Shown piece by piece: positions 1-9,282 of a stretch of DNA of 64,000 nucleotides. The DNA lies in contig NZ_JAABOK010000009.1 in the NCBI RefSeq assembly GCF_009928525.1, positions 62,001 to 126,000 on the forward strand, given 5' to 3'. Below the pieces are notes generated by a model. That model made no database searches, was not told the origin of the DNA, and worked only from the letters and a program-made list of their open reading frames with translations. Position 1 is the first letter of the stretch; every line of letters starts with the position of its first letter. Position numbers and translations under genes: made by a program. Source of the stretch: Chitinophaga solisilvae (lineage in GTDB: Bacteria; Bacteroidota; Bacteroidia; Chitinophagales; Chitinophagaceae).

Positions 1-1978
1 TGCCCACATCTGCTTCCCGGAGTGCTGCGGCGTCATTGATGCCATCGCCCATAAAGCCCACCGTGTGCCCCTTCTGCTGCAGCAATTTTACGACGCGTGT
101 TTTCTGCGCCGGGCTCAGCTTAGCAAAAATACTGGTACTGTCCAGCTGCGCGGTCAGCATCTCATCTGTTAAAATTTCCAGGTCAGCGCCCAGCAGGATG
201 TTATTCACAGGGATGCCTACATCCTTACAGATCTTGCGGGTAACAATTTCATTATCGCCGGTCAGCACCTTCACGGTAACACCCAGCTGGTGCAATGCTT
301 CTACAGACGGGCGGGCAGAAGGTTTGGCCGGGTCCAGAAAACCGATGAAGCCGGTCAGTACCAGATTATTTTCATCTGCCACACCATAATTCAGCGCACG
401 GCTGTCAAACTCGCGGATAGCCACCAGCAACACCCTCAGCCCTTCTTCATTAAGGCGGCGGGAAGTATGCAGCACGGCCTGCCGCATATGTTCGTCCATT
501 AGCATGATCTTATCGCGTTCCAGGTGCACGGAGGTATCCTCTCCCGGATCAAAGGCATGCGTGCAAAGCGCCAGCATTTCTTCCACAGCGCCCTTGCAGA
601 TCAGCAGGTGTTTTCCGTTGTGCTGCTTCAGTATAACGGACATGCGCCTGCGCTGAAAATCGAATGGAATTTCATCCAGTTTGGAAAAGTGTTCTGCCAC
701 CTTCAGGTGCTCATGCAGCTCCGCATGTTCCAGCACTGCCTGGTCCAGCAGGTTACGCAGCCCCGTCTGATGATAGCTGTTGAGATATGCCCATTTCAGC
801 ACTTCGTCATCTTCCTGCCCCAGCACGTTCAGGTGTCTTTCCAGCACAATTTTATCCATGGTCAGCGTACCCGTTTTATCGGTACACAGCGTATCCATGG
901 CGCCGATATTCTGTATGGCATTCAGCCGCTTTACAATCACTTTACGCTTGCTCATAGAAACCGCCCCCCTGGCCAGGTTGGCAGTAACCACCATCGGCAG
1001 CATTTCAGGGGTAAGTCCAACGGCAACGGCTATAGCAAAAAGCAGCGCTTCTATCCAGTCATGTTTTATGAAGCCGTTGATTAAAAAAATCAGGGGTACC
1101 ATGACCAGCATAAAGCGTATCAGCAGCCAGCTGACACTGTTCACGCCTTTATCGAAACTGGTTTCTGCACGTTTACCTGCCAGGGAAGCGCCGATAGCGC
1201 CGAAGTAAGTCTGGTTACCGGTATTTACGGCAATGGCAGTAGCTGCGCCACTCACTACATTGGTACCCATAAAGCAGATATTCTCCAGCTCCAGCGGCAT
1301 ACGGTGGTCGGCATCCGAAATGCTGTATTCATGTTTTTCTACTGGCAGCGCTTCCCCGGTAAGCATGGCCTGGCTCACGAACAGGTCTTTCGACTGCAGG
1401 ATACGGCAGTCGGCAGGAATCATATCGCCGGCAGACAATAAAAAAACATCTCCCGGTACTATCTGCCGTATATCCGTTTCCTGGTGGCGGTGTGACGAGC
1501 GTATAAGCATGGCCGTAGTTTTGACCATACCCTGTAATTTCTCTGCTGCCCTGTTGCTACGGAACTCTTGCCAGAAGCGCATAACAGAGCTGAGGAAGAT
1601 CATTACCCCTACCACGATAACGGTTTTATAGTCACGGTCTGCCGGCGCTGCCAGCATCACATCCATTACCAGGGAGACGAGCGCTATGGCTGCCAGTACA
1701 CCGATGAAAGGATTGATAAATGCCTGCAGGAGCTGTATGTACCAAGCGGGTGATCTGGCATGCGTAATTTCATTGTGGCCGAAAATGCGGTGGCGGTCCT
1801 GTACCTGGTTATCAGAAAGCCCGTCGGCGGTGCTTTCCAGCATAGCAAGGCTCCCGCTTCTGTCTGTCCGCGCAATATTCCGCAGCCTCGTGGCGGCGGC
1901 TACGTTGAATCCGTCGCTGGTAGCCATGCGGGTAAAAGGCATGTGTTTTCTGATCCTGTTGGTGGCTGTTCTGATCAT
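1..1978 (-). CDS. mgtA: Magnesium-translocating P-type ATPase, 3' end beyond the window
   Basis: The minus strand reads open from 1978 to the left edge (659 codons; about 230 residues of a normal MgtA are missing). It encodes a P3B-type ATPase that imports Mg2+ across the inner membrane at the cost of ATP. Visible motifs are LTGEALP in the actuator domain, the phosphorylation site CTDKTGTLT after a membrane pair containing GLTPEMLPM, and the hinge GDGIND close to the window edge. The ATG at 1978 is preceded directly by an in-frame TGA, so it is the only ATG start. It lies 18 bases after the mgtC stop, and the two genes probably form one operon. Family and order are clear; the ion is inferred from family and from the neighbouring mgtC. 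Confidence 0.93.
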   Translation of the reverse strand, partial: MIRTATNRIRKHMPFTRMATSDGFNVAAATRLRNIARTDRSGSLAMLESTADGLSDNQVQDRHRIFGHNEITHARSPAWYIQLLQAFINPFIGVLAAIALVSLVMDVMLAAPADRDYKTVIVVGVMIFLSSVMRFWQEFRSNRAAEKLQGMVKTTAMLIRSSHRHQETDIRQIVPGDVFLLSAGDMIPADCRILQSKDLFVSQAMLTGEALPVEKHEYSISDADHRMPLELENICFMGTNVVSGAATAIAVNTGNQTYFGAIGASLAGKRAETSFDKGVNSVSWLLIRFMLVMVPLIFLINGFIKHDWIEALLFAIAVAVGLTPEMLPMVVTANLARGAVSMSKRKVIVKRLNAIQNIGAMDTLCTDKTGTLTMDKIVLERHLNVLGQEDDEVLKWAYLNSYHQTGLRNLLDQAVLEHAELHEHLKVAEHFSKLDEIPFDFQRRRMSVILKQHNGKHLLICKGAVEEMLALCTHAFDPGEDTSVHLERDKIMLMDEHMRQAVLHTSRRLNEEGLRVLLVAIREFDSRALNYGVADENNLVLTGFIGFLDPAKPSARPSVEALHQLGVTVKVLTGDNEIVTRKICKDVGIPVNNILLGADLEILTDEMLTAQLDSTSIFAKLSPAQKTRVVKLLQQKGHTVGFMGDGINDAAALREADVG

Positions 1979-1996
1979 AGCTCATTCTTTGAAGGG

Positions 1997-2701
1997 TTAT
2001 ACATCGTTTTGCTGACCGGTTACTTCCCATTTTACTTTCATCACGTCCTTTTCTATGGTGAGCCGGCCGGCCACTCTTTCCATGAGACTATCCTGCGGAG
2101 TGGCGGCAATTATTTCCGCGGTGATAATGGCGTTCTGCGGGTCGCCGTTATCGCTGCTGGTCAGTGAGCGGAGCAACAGGTGTTCGTCGTTGCTCAGGTA
2201 CTGCATCAGCAGGATGCGGATATGATTTTCCACTTTCTCGCGGCACTTGATGGTAAAGAGATATTCCGTTTGCGGGGCGGCGGCACGTTTCATCGGGAAG
2301 CTGCCCAGCACTACACCCAGCGGACGCAGGAGCATATGTGTCAGGATAACAATGGCGCTGGTGATAACAGCCTCGCCGAAAAGGCCAAAACCGGCCAGGG
2401 AGCCAACGGCAGCAGAGCACCAGATAGTAGCGGCGGTGTTCAGCCCCTGTATATTGATGCCGTCTTTCATGATAGCGCCCGCGCCCAGAAAGCCGATACC
2501 GCTGATGATATAGGAAGCAACACGGCCTACGGCATCGCCGCCGATACGGATGGACAGGCAAAGGAAAGCCGCCACCCCTATGCACACCAGCGTATTGGTT
2601 CTCAGTCCGGCGCTCTTCTGCCGCCACTGCCGCTCAATACCGATGCAGGCGCCCAGCAGGAAAGCCAGTCCGAGACGTGTGGTGAATTCAAATAATGTCA
2701 T
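1997..2701 (-). CDS. mgtC: MgtC/SapB family inner-membrane protein
   Basis: This 234-residue protein has an N-terminal half of four to five hydrophobic segments carrying the family signatures ACIGIERQ (about residues 18-25) and GAGAIMKDG followed by GLNTAATIWC (about residues 73-93). The C-terminal half (about 145-234) is soluble and resembles the ACT-like tail of long MgtC proteins. MgtC proteins are linked to growth in low Mg2+ and to modulation of ATP synthase in other bacteria; they are not thought to be pumps. The gene lies just upstream of mgtA, as in classical mgtCB operons, so Mg2+ limitation is the likely inducer. The start is the first ATG and matches the family N-terminus. Confidence 0.93.
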   Translation of the reverse strand: MTLFEFTTRLGLAFLLGACIGIERQWRQKSAGLRTNTLVCIGVAAFLCLSIRIGGDAVGRVASYIISGIGFLGAGAIMKDGINIQGLNTAATIWCSAAVGSLAGFGLFGEAVITSAIVILTHMLLRPLGVVLGSFPMKRAAAPQTEYLFTIKCREKVENHIRILLMQYLSNDEHLLLRSLTSSDNGDPQNAIITAEIIAATPQDSLMERVAGRLTIEKDVMKVKWEVTGQQNDV

Positions 2702-2727
2702 AATACCTGTTTTAAATGGGATACAGC

Positions 2728-2753
2728 AGTCACCACTTAAAACAGTGATGACT
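2728..2753 (-). promoter_or_regulatory. Hairpin in the leader of mgtC-mgtA
   Basis: A 10-base stem (agtcaccact with agtgatgact, one wobble) with a six-base loop lies 27 bases upstream of the mgtC start. The decamer taacgcgtta, a perfect palindrome, sits further upstream at 2762-2771. Mg2+ transport operons often have regulatory leaders, but I cannot match this one to the M-box riboswitch and it has no U-tract. It could be a leader structure or a regulator site. Confidence 0.35.
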
Positions 2754-2814
2754 ATATCGGGTAACGCGTTATACGTGCGGGTCCTGTGTCCATAGTGAAT
2801 AATGTTTGCTGACG

Positions 2815-2850
2815 ATGCAAAATTAAAACGGCCCCTTCACAGGAGCCGTT
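2815..2850 (-). terminator. Intrinsic terminator of the gene at 2890-3507
   Basis: On the minus strand a 10-base stem (aggagccgtt with aacggcccct, one mismatch, loop tcac) at 2827-2850 is followed by a T-rich tract at 2815-2826. It lies about 40 bases after the stop of the gene at 2890 and separates that gene from mgtC. Confidence 0.7.
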
Positions 2851-2889
2851 AGAAAGCATTTAGAAAAAAATTAGAATTTCATTAGTACG

Positions 2890-3507
2890 CTATTTTTTCG
2901 CGGTGGCAAAGCGTTTGGTGACTACGCCCTTTGCATCCAGCGTTTCAAAAACGGGGTTACCGGTGCTGTCTACGCCGATACGCAGCCGCGCCCTGCCGTC
3001 AGGTCCGTTGAATGTCAGCCCGGCTTTACCGTTGGCGGTATGCAGGATGATCCGGTTCTGATTATTGCCGATTTTATCCAGCGGCCCCCGGTCATTGATG
3101 ACCAGCGCCGCTTCATAATTGCTGCCATCTTTATCTTCCCTGGAAAACAGGCCTATAGCGTCGGCATTGCTGTAGTCAAAAGCAAGCGCGCGCATGCCCA
3201 GCTTCTCATTGGCGGAAAGAGCGATACCACCGCATTCATTGCCCTTCTCATCATAAAATACCAGGCCGGCAGGAGCTACTGCCCGCTTATACGTTTTACC
3301 GCCGATAACCGGCGGTGGCATTTTCTCCTGGTTGGATATAACAAGTCTGCTCCGGCCGGCATCATCTACAATGTTAATCCGCTTCACGCTGATCTCTTCA
3401 AATGATTCATGCAGATTTCTGAAAGCCATTAAACTCATAGCCAGGGCGATGGTAACAATAACGGAATAGATCGCCAGGAAACGGCCGGCAACAGGTGTTT
3501 TCATCAT
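2890..3507 (-). CDS. Membrane-anchored protein of unknown function
   Basis: The 205-residue product starts with a single hydrophobic helix (about residues 9-28) and no lipobox, so it is probably anchored in the inner membrane with the rest outside the cytoplasm. The remainder is beta-rich, with repeated short phrases such as DDAGRSRLV, NGKAGLTF, GPDGRARL and LDAKG, each like a strand-turn-strand unit. I do not recognise a named domain. It has its own terminator and no clear operon partner; the permease gene upstream on the same strand ends 58 bases before its start. Two consecutive ATG codons open the frame and the first is used here. Confidence 0.7.
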   Translation of the reverse strand: MMKTPVAGRFLAIYSVIVTIALAMSLMAFRNLHESFEEISVKRINIVDDAGRSRLVISNQEKMPPPVIGGKTYKRAVAPAGLVFYDEKGNECGGIALSANEKLGMRALAFDYSNADAIGLFSREDKDGSNYEAALVINDRGPLDKIGNNQNRIILHTANGKAGLTFNGPDGRARLRIGVDSTGNPVFETLDAKGVVTKRFATAKK

Positions 3508-3564
3508 ACAAATTTGGTTGAGACGGTTTTACATTAAGGAAAACCAAATGTACCATTTTTGTAA

Positions 3565-5940
3565 TCAATTAGACCGGAGGCTTTTGGCAGGATTGATCAA
3601 CGCCACCCGGATAGCCTGGTAGCTGACGGTAAGTACGGCAATGACCACCGCCAGCAAACCTGCCAGCAAAAATATCCACCACTGTACCGATATCCTGTAG
3701 GCATACTGACTCAGCCAGGTACTCATCATCCACCATGCCAGCGGAAACGCTACAACGGCAGCAATCAGCACCAGCTGCAGGAATTCGCCGGATAACAGGC
3801 CGGCAATGGACGGAATACCTGCGCCCAGCACCTTGCGGATACCGATTTCCTTTGTCCGGCGCTCGGCGGTATAAGCAGCCAGTCCGAATAATCCCATGCA
3901 GGAAATAATTACCGCCAGCGTTGCAAATAAACGGGACAACCTCCCCATCAGCACTTCATTCGTAAACATGGCATTGAACTGCTCGTCTACAAACTTAAAG
4001 GCAAAAGGATAATCGGGATTATCATGCTCAATGACCGCGCGGATTTTACGAATACCCTCTTCTGTACCCACACCGGCAGCAATACGTACATACATAAACA
4101 CCGGATCATTGGTACGGCTGAAAAACGCCACAGGGTCCGGCTTTCCGTACATATCTCCATACACAAAATCTTCCGCCACACCGACAATTGTATAAATCTT
4201 TACACTGTCATCCCATTCAGGCGCCATGAATGACATGCCGATAACACTCTTGTTACTGATGACCTTTGCGAGCGAATGGGTGATGATAACACTTAAACTA
4301 TCACTCGCTGCCGCTGGCATAAAATCACGGCCCTCCCGGATCTTCATGCCGGATGTTTTAATAAAATCCGGGCTTACATTCCGATGCGATATCAATACAT
4401 GCTCCTGCTCCGGTTTTCCGGGCCAGCTGAAAGCAGCTGTATTGTTACCGCCGTATATTGTTTCATGGTCAGACAAGGCCGCGTTCTCTACTGCGCCTGT
4501 AGCCAGGAGATGCTGGCGGACAGCCTCATAATTTTTAGCAATAGCACCTTCTGCTTTCAGTTCTATCAGGTTATGCCGGTCATATCCCAGATTCCTGTTG
4601 CGTATATGCTGTAACTGTTGAAAGACAACCATAGTGGAGATGATCAGCACGATAGAGATAGTAAACTGCGTGATGACCAGCCCTTTGCGGATCCACAGCT
4701 CCCCGCCGCCTTGCTGCATCCGGCCTTTCAGTACTGCTATCGGCCGGAAAGACGAGAGGTAGAAGGATGGATAGCTGCCGGCAGTAAGTCCGCATATCAG
4801 CGTGATCATAACTATTGCCAGCAGGTGTGTGGGCTTCAGTACATCCGGCAGGATATGCTTTCCTACCATGGCATTAAATGCCGGCAGCAGCAGGTATATA
4901 GCAACGATGGCCAGTAGCATGGCAACAGCTGATAACAGCAGCGCTTCTCCGGCAAACTGGAATATCAGTCCCCTCCTGCCTGCACCCAGCACCTTTCTGA
5001 CACCCACTTCCCTGGAACGGCCCTCACTGCGGGCGGTTGCCAGGTTCATGAAGTTAATGCAGGCAATTAATATGATGATCCACCCAATGACCCCGAACAA
5101 CCGCACATACGCAATACGCCCACCCGTCTGTATACCATTCTCGAAATTATTGTACAGCCGCCAGTCATTCATGCTGAATAAAAATGGCGATACAATGGCC
5201 TGTGGTAATATTCTCTTTACGGCTGCCTGCATTTCCCTGTTTACCGCGGCAGTATCGGTACCTGCCTGCAATTCCACATAGGTGCTGACAGCATTGGCAT
5301 CCCAGCTGTTCATCCATGCCCTTTGATGAAAGTAGGCAGGAAATGGCGCTACCCATTCAAACCGGAAGGAAGAATTATCCGGATGATCTTTAATGATACC
5401 GGTTACCTGGAATGTTTGCCGGTTATCCATCTGCACCATCTTCCCGATCACATTTTTTTCCTCCCCGAAAAATTTCCTGGCTCCCTTTTCCGTCAGCACT
5501 ATCGCATAAGGTTGCGTAAACGCCTGTGCAGCGGTTCCCTGTACAAACGGAAAGGTAAACATGGTGAAGGCGGTGCTGTCCATAAATGCGCCGGTAGCAT
5601 ACAGATGATGACCATTATAGCTGAAGAGATGCGTGATAGGCTCTTCGGTAGAGCGGCAGGTGGCTGCCACACCAGGAATAGATTGCTGTATGGCTGGCCC
5701 CATCAGTGCAGACGAAGATTGAAAAGTACGTATGGACCCGTTGTAATTCCAATGCTGCCGCACTACATACAGCTGATCCTTCTTTTCATGCACGCTGTCA
5801 AACATCCACTCATCTTCCACCCACAGGAATATAACACCGGCACAGGTGATGCCGATCATCAGCCCGAAGATATTGAGAAAGCTGTAAGTCCTGCTCTTAA
5901 GCAGACTACGTATAGCCGTGCGGAGATAGTGTATAATCAT
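3565..5940 (-). CDS. FtsX/MacB-type ABC transporter permease
   Basis: This 791-residue protein has the Bacteroidota double-FtsX layout. It has an N-terminal membrane helix (about residues 20-40), a MacB-like extracytoplasmic domain (about 70-250), a three-helix FtsX domain (about 280-400, motif EGRSREVGVRKVLGA), a second extracytoplasmic domain, and a second FtsX domain near the C-terminus (ERRTKEIGIRKVLGAG). Such proteins pair with a separate ATPase and act in mechanotransmission or export; no ATPase is encoded next to it, so its partner is elsewhere. The frame could start at 6003, but the ATG at 5940 gives the family-typical opening MIIHYLRTAIRSL, so I prefer it. Confidence 0.9.
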   Translation of the reverse strand: MIIHYLRTAIRSLLKSRTYSFLNIFGLMIGITCAGVIFLWVEDEWMFDSVHEKKDQLYVVRQHWNYNGSIRTFQSSSALMGPAIQQSIPGVAATCRSTEEPITHLFSYNGHHLYATGAFMDSTAFTMFTFPFVQGTAAQAFTQPYAIVLTEKGARKFFGEEKNVIGKMVQMDNRQTFQVTGIIKDHPDNSSFRFEWVAPFPAYFHQRAWMNSWDANAVSTYVELQAGTDTAAVNREMQAAVKRILPQAIVSPFLFSMNDWRLYNNFENGIQTGGRIAYVRLFGVIGWIIILIACINFMNLATARSEGRSREVGVRKVLGAGRRGLIFQFAGEALLLSAVAMLLAIVAIYLLLPAFNAMVGKHILPDVLKPTHLLAIVMITLICGLTAGSYPSFYLSSFRPIAVLKGRMQQGGGELWIRKGLVITQFTISIVLIISTMVVFQQLQHIRNRNLGYDRHNLIELKAEGAIAKNYEAVRQHLLATGAVENAALSDHETIYGGNNTAAFSWPGKPEQEHVLISHRNVSPDFIKTSGMKIREGRDFMPAAASDSLSVIITHSLAKVISNKSVIGMSFMAPEWDDSVKIYTIVGVAEDFVYGDMYGKPDPVAFFSRTNDPVFMYVRIAAGVGTEEGIRKIRAVIEHDNPDYPFAFKFVDEQFNAMFTNEVLMGRLSRLFATLAVIISCMGLFGLAAYTAERRTKEIGIRKVLGAGIPSIAGLLSGEFLQLVLIAAVVAFPLAWWMMSTWLSQYAYRISVQWWIFLLAGLLAVVIAVLTVSYQAIRVALINPAKSLRSN

Positions 5941-6143
5941 GATAAAGCTGGTACGAATAAAATGCCATTCAGCACCGTGACTAAAAATAAAAACTTTACA
6001 CATTGAAAATAGTTCAATATGTTCATTTCTGTACAGGTATCGTCCGTTTTGTCTGAACTAACGGCAGAGGTTATACGTTGCAAACAAAATCCCAATTCAC
6101 ACCTTCTTAACAACCGCTGTCTTTATCTTCCCCGCAAAAAAAA

Positions 6144-7583
6144 ATGAAAGCATTATCCCTGCTCCTTTCCTGTAGTATTCCCCTGACAACTATTGCACAA
6201 CGTCATGCACCGCCGGTACAGCAGCGGTATGCGCGTGCTGCGGTTACCTCGCTGATTGACGACATGCACAAAGAGCTGGCAGACAGCCATCCCGGTTACT
6301 ACCGGTATAACAACAAAGCTGCGCTTGATAAATACCTGGACAGTGTCAAGGCTACTATCCGCAAAGATTCACTGGATGAACTGGAAATTTATCACAAGAT
6401 AAAACCATTTGTAGCAAAAATCGGATGCCTGCATACCGCCCTCTCCCTCTCGCCCGGATATACCCGGTACCTGAACAGCGGCAGCAACCTGCTGCCCCTG
6501 CAACTGCATATTGAAAACGAAAAAGCCTTTGTTACCGCCAACTACAGCGGCAGCCGGGAACTGGCGCCGGGTACAGAAATAACAGCTATCAATGGTAAAA
6601 GCATGGCTGCCATTATTGCGTTGCTGCTACCAGCCATTCCGTCGGACGGGCATAATCTCACGTTGAAATACCGCGCGCTGGATACGCAGTTCCCCTCCTG
6701 GTACCGGTCTATGATAGCGGTAACAGATTCCTTTACGGTGAGCACCGGTACACAACAGACAGTTACGATACCCGGCGCGGCATTTCAGACCCTTGCCCGC
6801 GACGGCTTCCTGCAGGAGCCATCTTACCGTAAAACCCTGGACTTCAGGATGACAGCGCAAACCGGCATACTTACCATACATTCCTTTGCCGCTACCGACA
6901 TCAAAAAAAGCGGTCAGCATTTCAGGAAATTTATAGACAGCGTGTTCCTGCAGCTGCAGCAGCAAAAAGTGCAGCAGCTGATTGTAGACCTGCGCGACAA
7001 TACCGGCGGCACCGATAACAATGCCGTCTATTTCACACGGCATTTCTTTGATAAACCCTTCCGGTACTGGGATCGTATTGAAGTCACAAAAGATATTGCC
7101 AGGCAGATAAAAGGTTTTGCAAGATTATTCTACCGCAAACCCGAAAAGCGTGACAGCAGCTATCTCTGGAAGAAGTCAAAAATAACGTCGGAGTTTAATT
7201 ATTACACGATGCAGTTTCCCGCAGCGCATCCTTTTACAGGGAAGACGTATGTGCTGATTAATGGTTTCTGCATGTCTTCCTGCGCAGATGCAGCCGCCAT
7301 TCTATCCTGCAACAAAAAAGCCGTGCTGATCGGGGAAGAAACAGGCGGCGGTTACCAGGGTAATAACAGCGGTATGATGCCCTCTGTAAGACTGAAGCCT
7401 ACCGGGTTGATGCTCACCGTGCCTTTACAGCAGTATTTCAATGCCGTAGATACCGGCGTACATACCGCGCGAGGCGTTATGCCGGATTATCCGGTAGCCG
7501 TGCATACAGCAGATATTCTCCGGCAGGAAGATGCGGCTATGACGAAAGCCTGGCAGCTGATCCGTCAGCAGCCGCAGGAATAA
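6144..7583 (+). CDS. S41 family (C-terminal processing) peptidase
   Basis: The 479-residue product begins with a Sec-type signal sequence (about residues 1-18, ending at A-Q-R) and is probably periplasmic. A PDZ-like segment around residue 140 contains LAPGTEITAINGKS. The tail-specific protease core follows, with VDLRDNTGGTDN (about 286-297) and NGFCMSSCADAAAI, where the serine after CM is the expected nucleophile, then GEETGGGYQGN. This arrangement resembles the S41 hydrolases common in Bacteroidota rather than the lysine-dyad CtpA type. It is divergent from the FtsX permease and converges on a GNAT gene only one base away. The substrate is unknown. Confidence 0.88.
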   Translation: MKALSLLLSCSIPLTTIAQRHAPPVQQRYARAAVTSLIDDMHKELADSHPGYYRYNNKAALDKYLDSVKATIRKDSLDELEIYHKIKPFVAKIGCLHTALSLSPGYTRYLNSGSNLLPLQLHIENEKAFVTANYSGSRELAPGTEITAINGKSMAAIIALLLPAIPSDGHNLTLKYRALDTQFPSWYRSMIAVTDSFTVSTGTQQTVTIPGAAFQTLARDGFLQEPSYRKTLDFRMTAQTGILTIHSFAATDIKKSGQHFRKFIDSVFLQLQQQKVQQLIVDLRDNTGGTDNNAVYFTRHFFDKPFRYWDRIEVTKDIARQIKGFARLFYRKPEKRDSSYLWKKSKITSEFNYYTMQFPAAHPFTGKTYVLINGFCMSSCADAAAILSCNKKAVLIGEETGGGYQGNNSGMMPSVRLKPTGLMLTVPLQQYFNAVDTGVHTARGVMPDYPVAVHTADILRQEDAAMTKAWQLIRQQPQE

Positions 7584-7584
7584 T

Positions 7585-8070
7585 TTATTGTGCCAGCCAG
7601 GTAGGATCATCATTCAGGCTCAGTCGCATTTCCAGCAGGCTGGGCTTGAATCCTGCTTTCAGATAAGCTTTCACGGCTGCTTCGTTGTTATGATATACAT
7701 CCAGGCACAGTTCTGTGACGCCCTTCAGATAGGCCCACTCTTTCAATGCTGCCAGGATTAAGGTGTTAACGCCCCGCCCTCTGAATTCCGGGCGAACAAA
7801 CATAAAGCCAAGATAAGCATGTTGCAGGTGCTTACGATAGTGTTTGGCATTTTCCAGCCGGGCGTAACCGGATCCTATGATCTCTTCTCCTGCCACTGCT
7901 ACAGCCACTTCTGTATCTTCTGCCGCAATCATCTCCGCAATATCATAGTAATGAATGTTGCCTTCTTTCAGGGTGCTGTCGTACGGGCGTTCTGCCGCAA
8001 CAATGCCCTGCTCAAATGCCAGTAGTACTTCCAGGTCTGCTATAGTGGCCTTTCTTACAAATATCTCCAT
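7585..8070 (-). CDS. GNAT family N-acetyltransferase
   Basis: The 161-residue protein has the GNAT fold. A central strand (AYLGFMFVRPEFRGRGVNTLIL, about residues 84-105, quoted in part: RPEFRGRGV) forms the acetyl-CoA pyrophosphate loop with the R-G-x-G-V pattern. It is followed by a C-terminal segment with YHNNEAAVKAYLKAGF, typical of the motif B region. The acceptor substrate cannot be told from sequence. The gene is convergent with the S41 peptidase and shares no room for a separate terminator. Confidence 0.85.
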   Translation of the reverse strand: MEIFVRKATIADLEVLLAFEQGIVAAERPYDSTLKEGNIHYYDIAEMIAAEDTEVAVAVAGEEIIGSGYARLENAKHYRKHLQHAYLGFMFVRPEFRGRGVNTLILAALKEWAYLKGVTELCLDVYHNNEAAVKAYLKAGFKPSLLEMRLSLNDDPTWLAQ

Positions 8071-8194
8071 GTTAATGCATTTTCAGTTTAACAATCATGA
8101 CGGTTTATCCGGCTGTAATTTCTGCTTATCAGCAGCAGCTTTCATAACAAAATTTCAGCAGCATAAATTTCGCATTTATCTCTGAAAGAAAATA

Positions 8195-8234
8195 TCAGAT
8201 AATCATTTTATTATTTTACTATCTGGTTATCTGA
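8195..8234. repeat. Inverted repeat with TTATCTGAGATTT edge
   Basis: The arms tcagataatc and ggttatctga (nine of ten paired) are separated by 20 AT-rich bases. The right arm runs into gagatttg, which resembles the short TTATTTGAGATTT repeat seen at 11.2, 18.7-18.8 and 35.1 kb. It lies in the upstream region of both the GNAT gene and the AraC regulator and may be a regulator site or a decayed repeat. Confidence 0.4.
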
Positions 8235-8331
8235 GATTTGAAATGCAGCGGTCTGCCGCGATAACCGGCGCTACGGCATGTTGTAAATGGAACCGAAAGC
8301 GTAACTTTATTTTTCAAACGATACACACGGT

Positions 8332-9060
8332 ATGTACCAGCAGTATACTCCGCACATAGCGCTCACCTCTTTTATTGACGCCTACTGGACAGTAAGCGTG
8401 CATACCCGGCAGGCGCAGCAGAGCAGAATACTGCCTGACGGTTGTGTAGATATTATCTGCAACCTGGGCAATGAAGTACCTGACACCGATGGCGGCGCCG
8501 GCATGCTTACAGACAGGGCTTATCTCGTAGGCACCATGACGCAGTATTCCGTTCCGGTGATGCAGGCAGATACCAGGCTGACAGGTATCCGTTTCAAACC
8601 CGCCGGCTTCGCCGCATTCTATGACCTGCATCTGCAGGAGGCTACGGACAACTGTATTCCGTTTGCCCAGGAACTGGTGCCGCTGTTGCATAAGGCCGGC
8701 AGCGATTTCACGGCACAGCTGGACCAGTATTTCCTGCATCGCCTGACCAATGCAGCTTCCCGGCTGATTGCCATTACACAGGATATACAGCAGCAACATG
8801 GTTTGGTGAAGATAGCCGATCTGGCCAGTCGCCATTTTATTACGCCCCGGCAACTGGAAAGGCAGTTTATGAAATTTACCGGCGTTTCTCCCAAAGCCTT
8901 CTCCAATATTGTAAGATACCGGCATGTGCACCACCTGATAAAAAATATGACGCCGGGAGTAAGTATGCAGACCATTGCCTTTGAAAACGGCTATTACGAT
9001 CACGCGCACCTGGCTAACGATATCCGGAAATATACCGGCCTCACGCCTACCTCGCTATAA
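8332..9060 (+). CDS. AraC family transcriptional regulator
   Basis: The 242-residue protein has an N-terminal sensory domain of the type often found with short AraC regulators (ILPDGCVDIICNLG at about residues 33-46; TGIRFKPAGFAAFYD around 85). A C-terminal double helix-turn-helix covers residues 145-240, with HFITPRQLERQFMKFTGVSPKAF and a second helix pair containing YYDHAHLANDIRKYTG. The effector is unknown. No obvious target gene is divergently adjacent apart from the GNAT gene 261 bases away. Confidence 0.88.
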   Translation: MYQQYTPHIALTSFIDAYWTVSVHTRQAQQSRILPDGCVDIICNLGNEVPDTDGGAGMLTDRAYLVGTMTQYSVPVMQADTRLTGIRFKPAGFAAFYDLHLQEATDNCIPFAQELVPLLHKAGSDFTAQLDQYFLHRLTNAASRLIAITQDIQQQHGLVKIADLASRHFITPRQLERQFMKFTGVSPKAFSNIVRYRHVHHLIKNMTPGVSMQTIAFENGYYDHAHLANDIRKYTGLTPTSL

Positions 9061-9282
9061 AAAGCCATTATTTTCTGTAAAATATGCCGTAAGAAAGGAT
9101 GCCGTAAAGTACAGGCATGCCTGTTATTCCCGGCTGTTCTATGCTACAGGCGGGCCTCTGAAGCGGTTTAGCCCGCTGCTTGTCCGCCGGCAGCCGGAAC
9201 TTTTTTCCGGCGTTAAGATGTAATTAACAATTCACACTTTTCAATTGCTTAATCTTGCAACAGGACAATAAACCCTGCGTAT

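Noticed and set aside
524..1084. Long plus-strand frames over 36-2700
   Set aside because: They are antisense to mgtA and mgtC, which show intact motifs on the minus strand.
9193..9211. Hairpin gccggaa / ttccggc after the AraC gene at 8332
   Set aside because: It has no U-tract and lies 130 bases after the stop; a chance GC-rich inverted repeat cannot be excluded.
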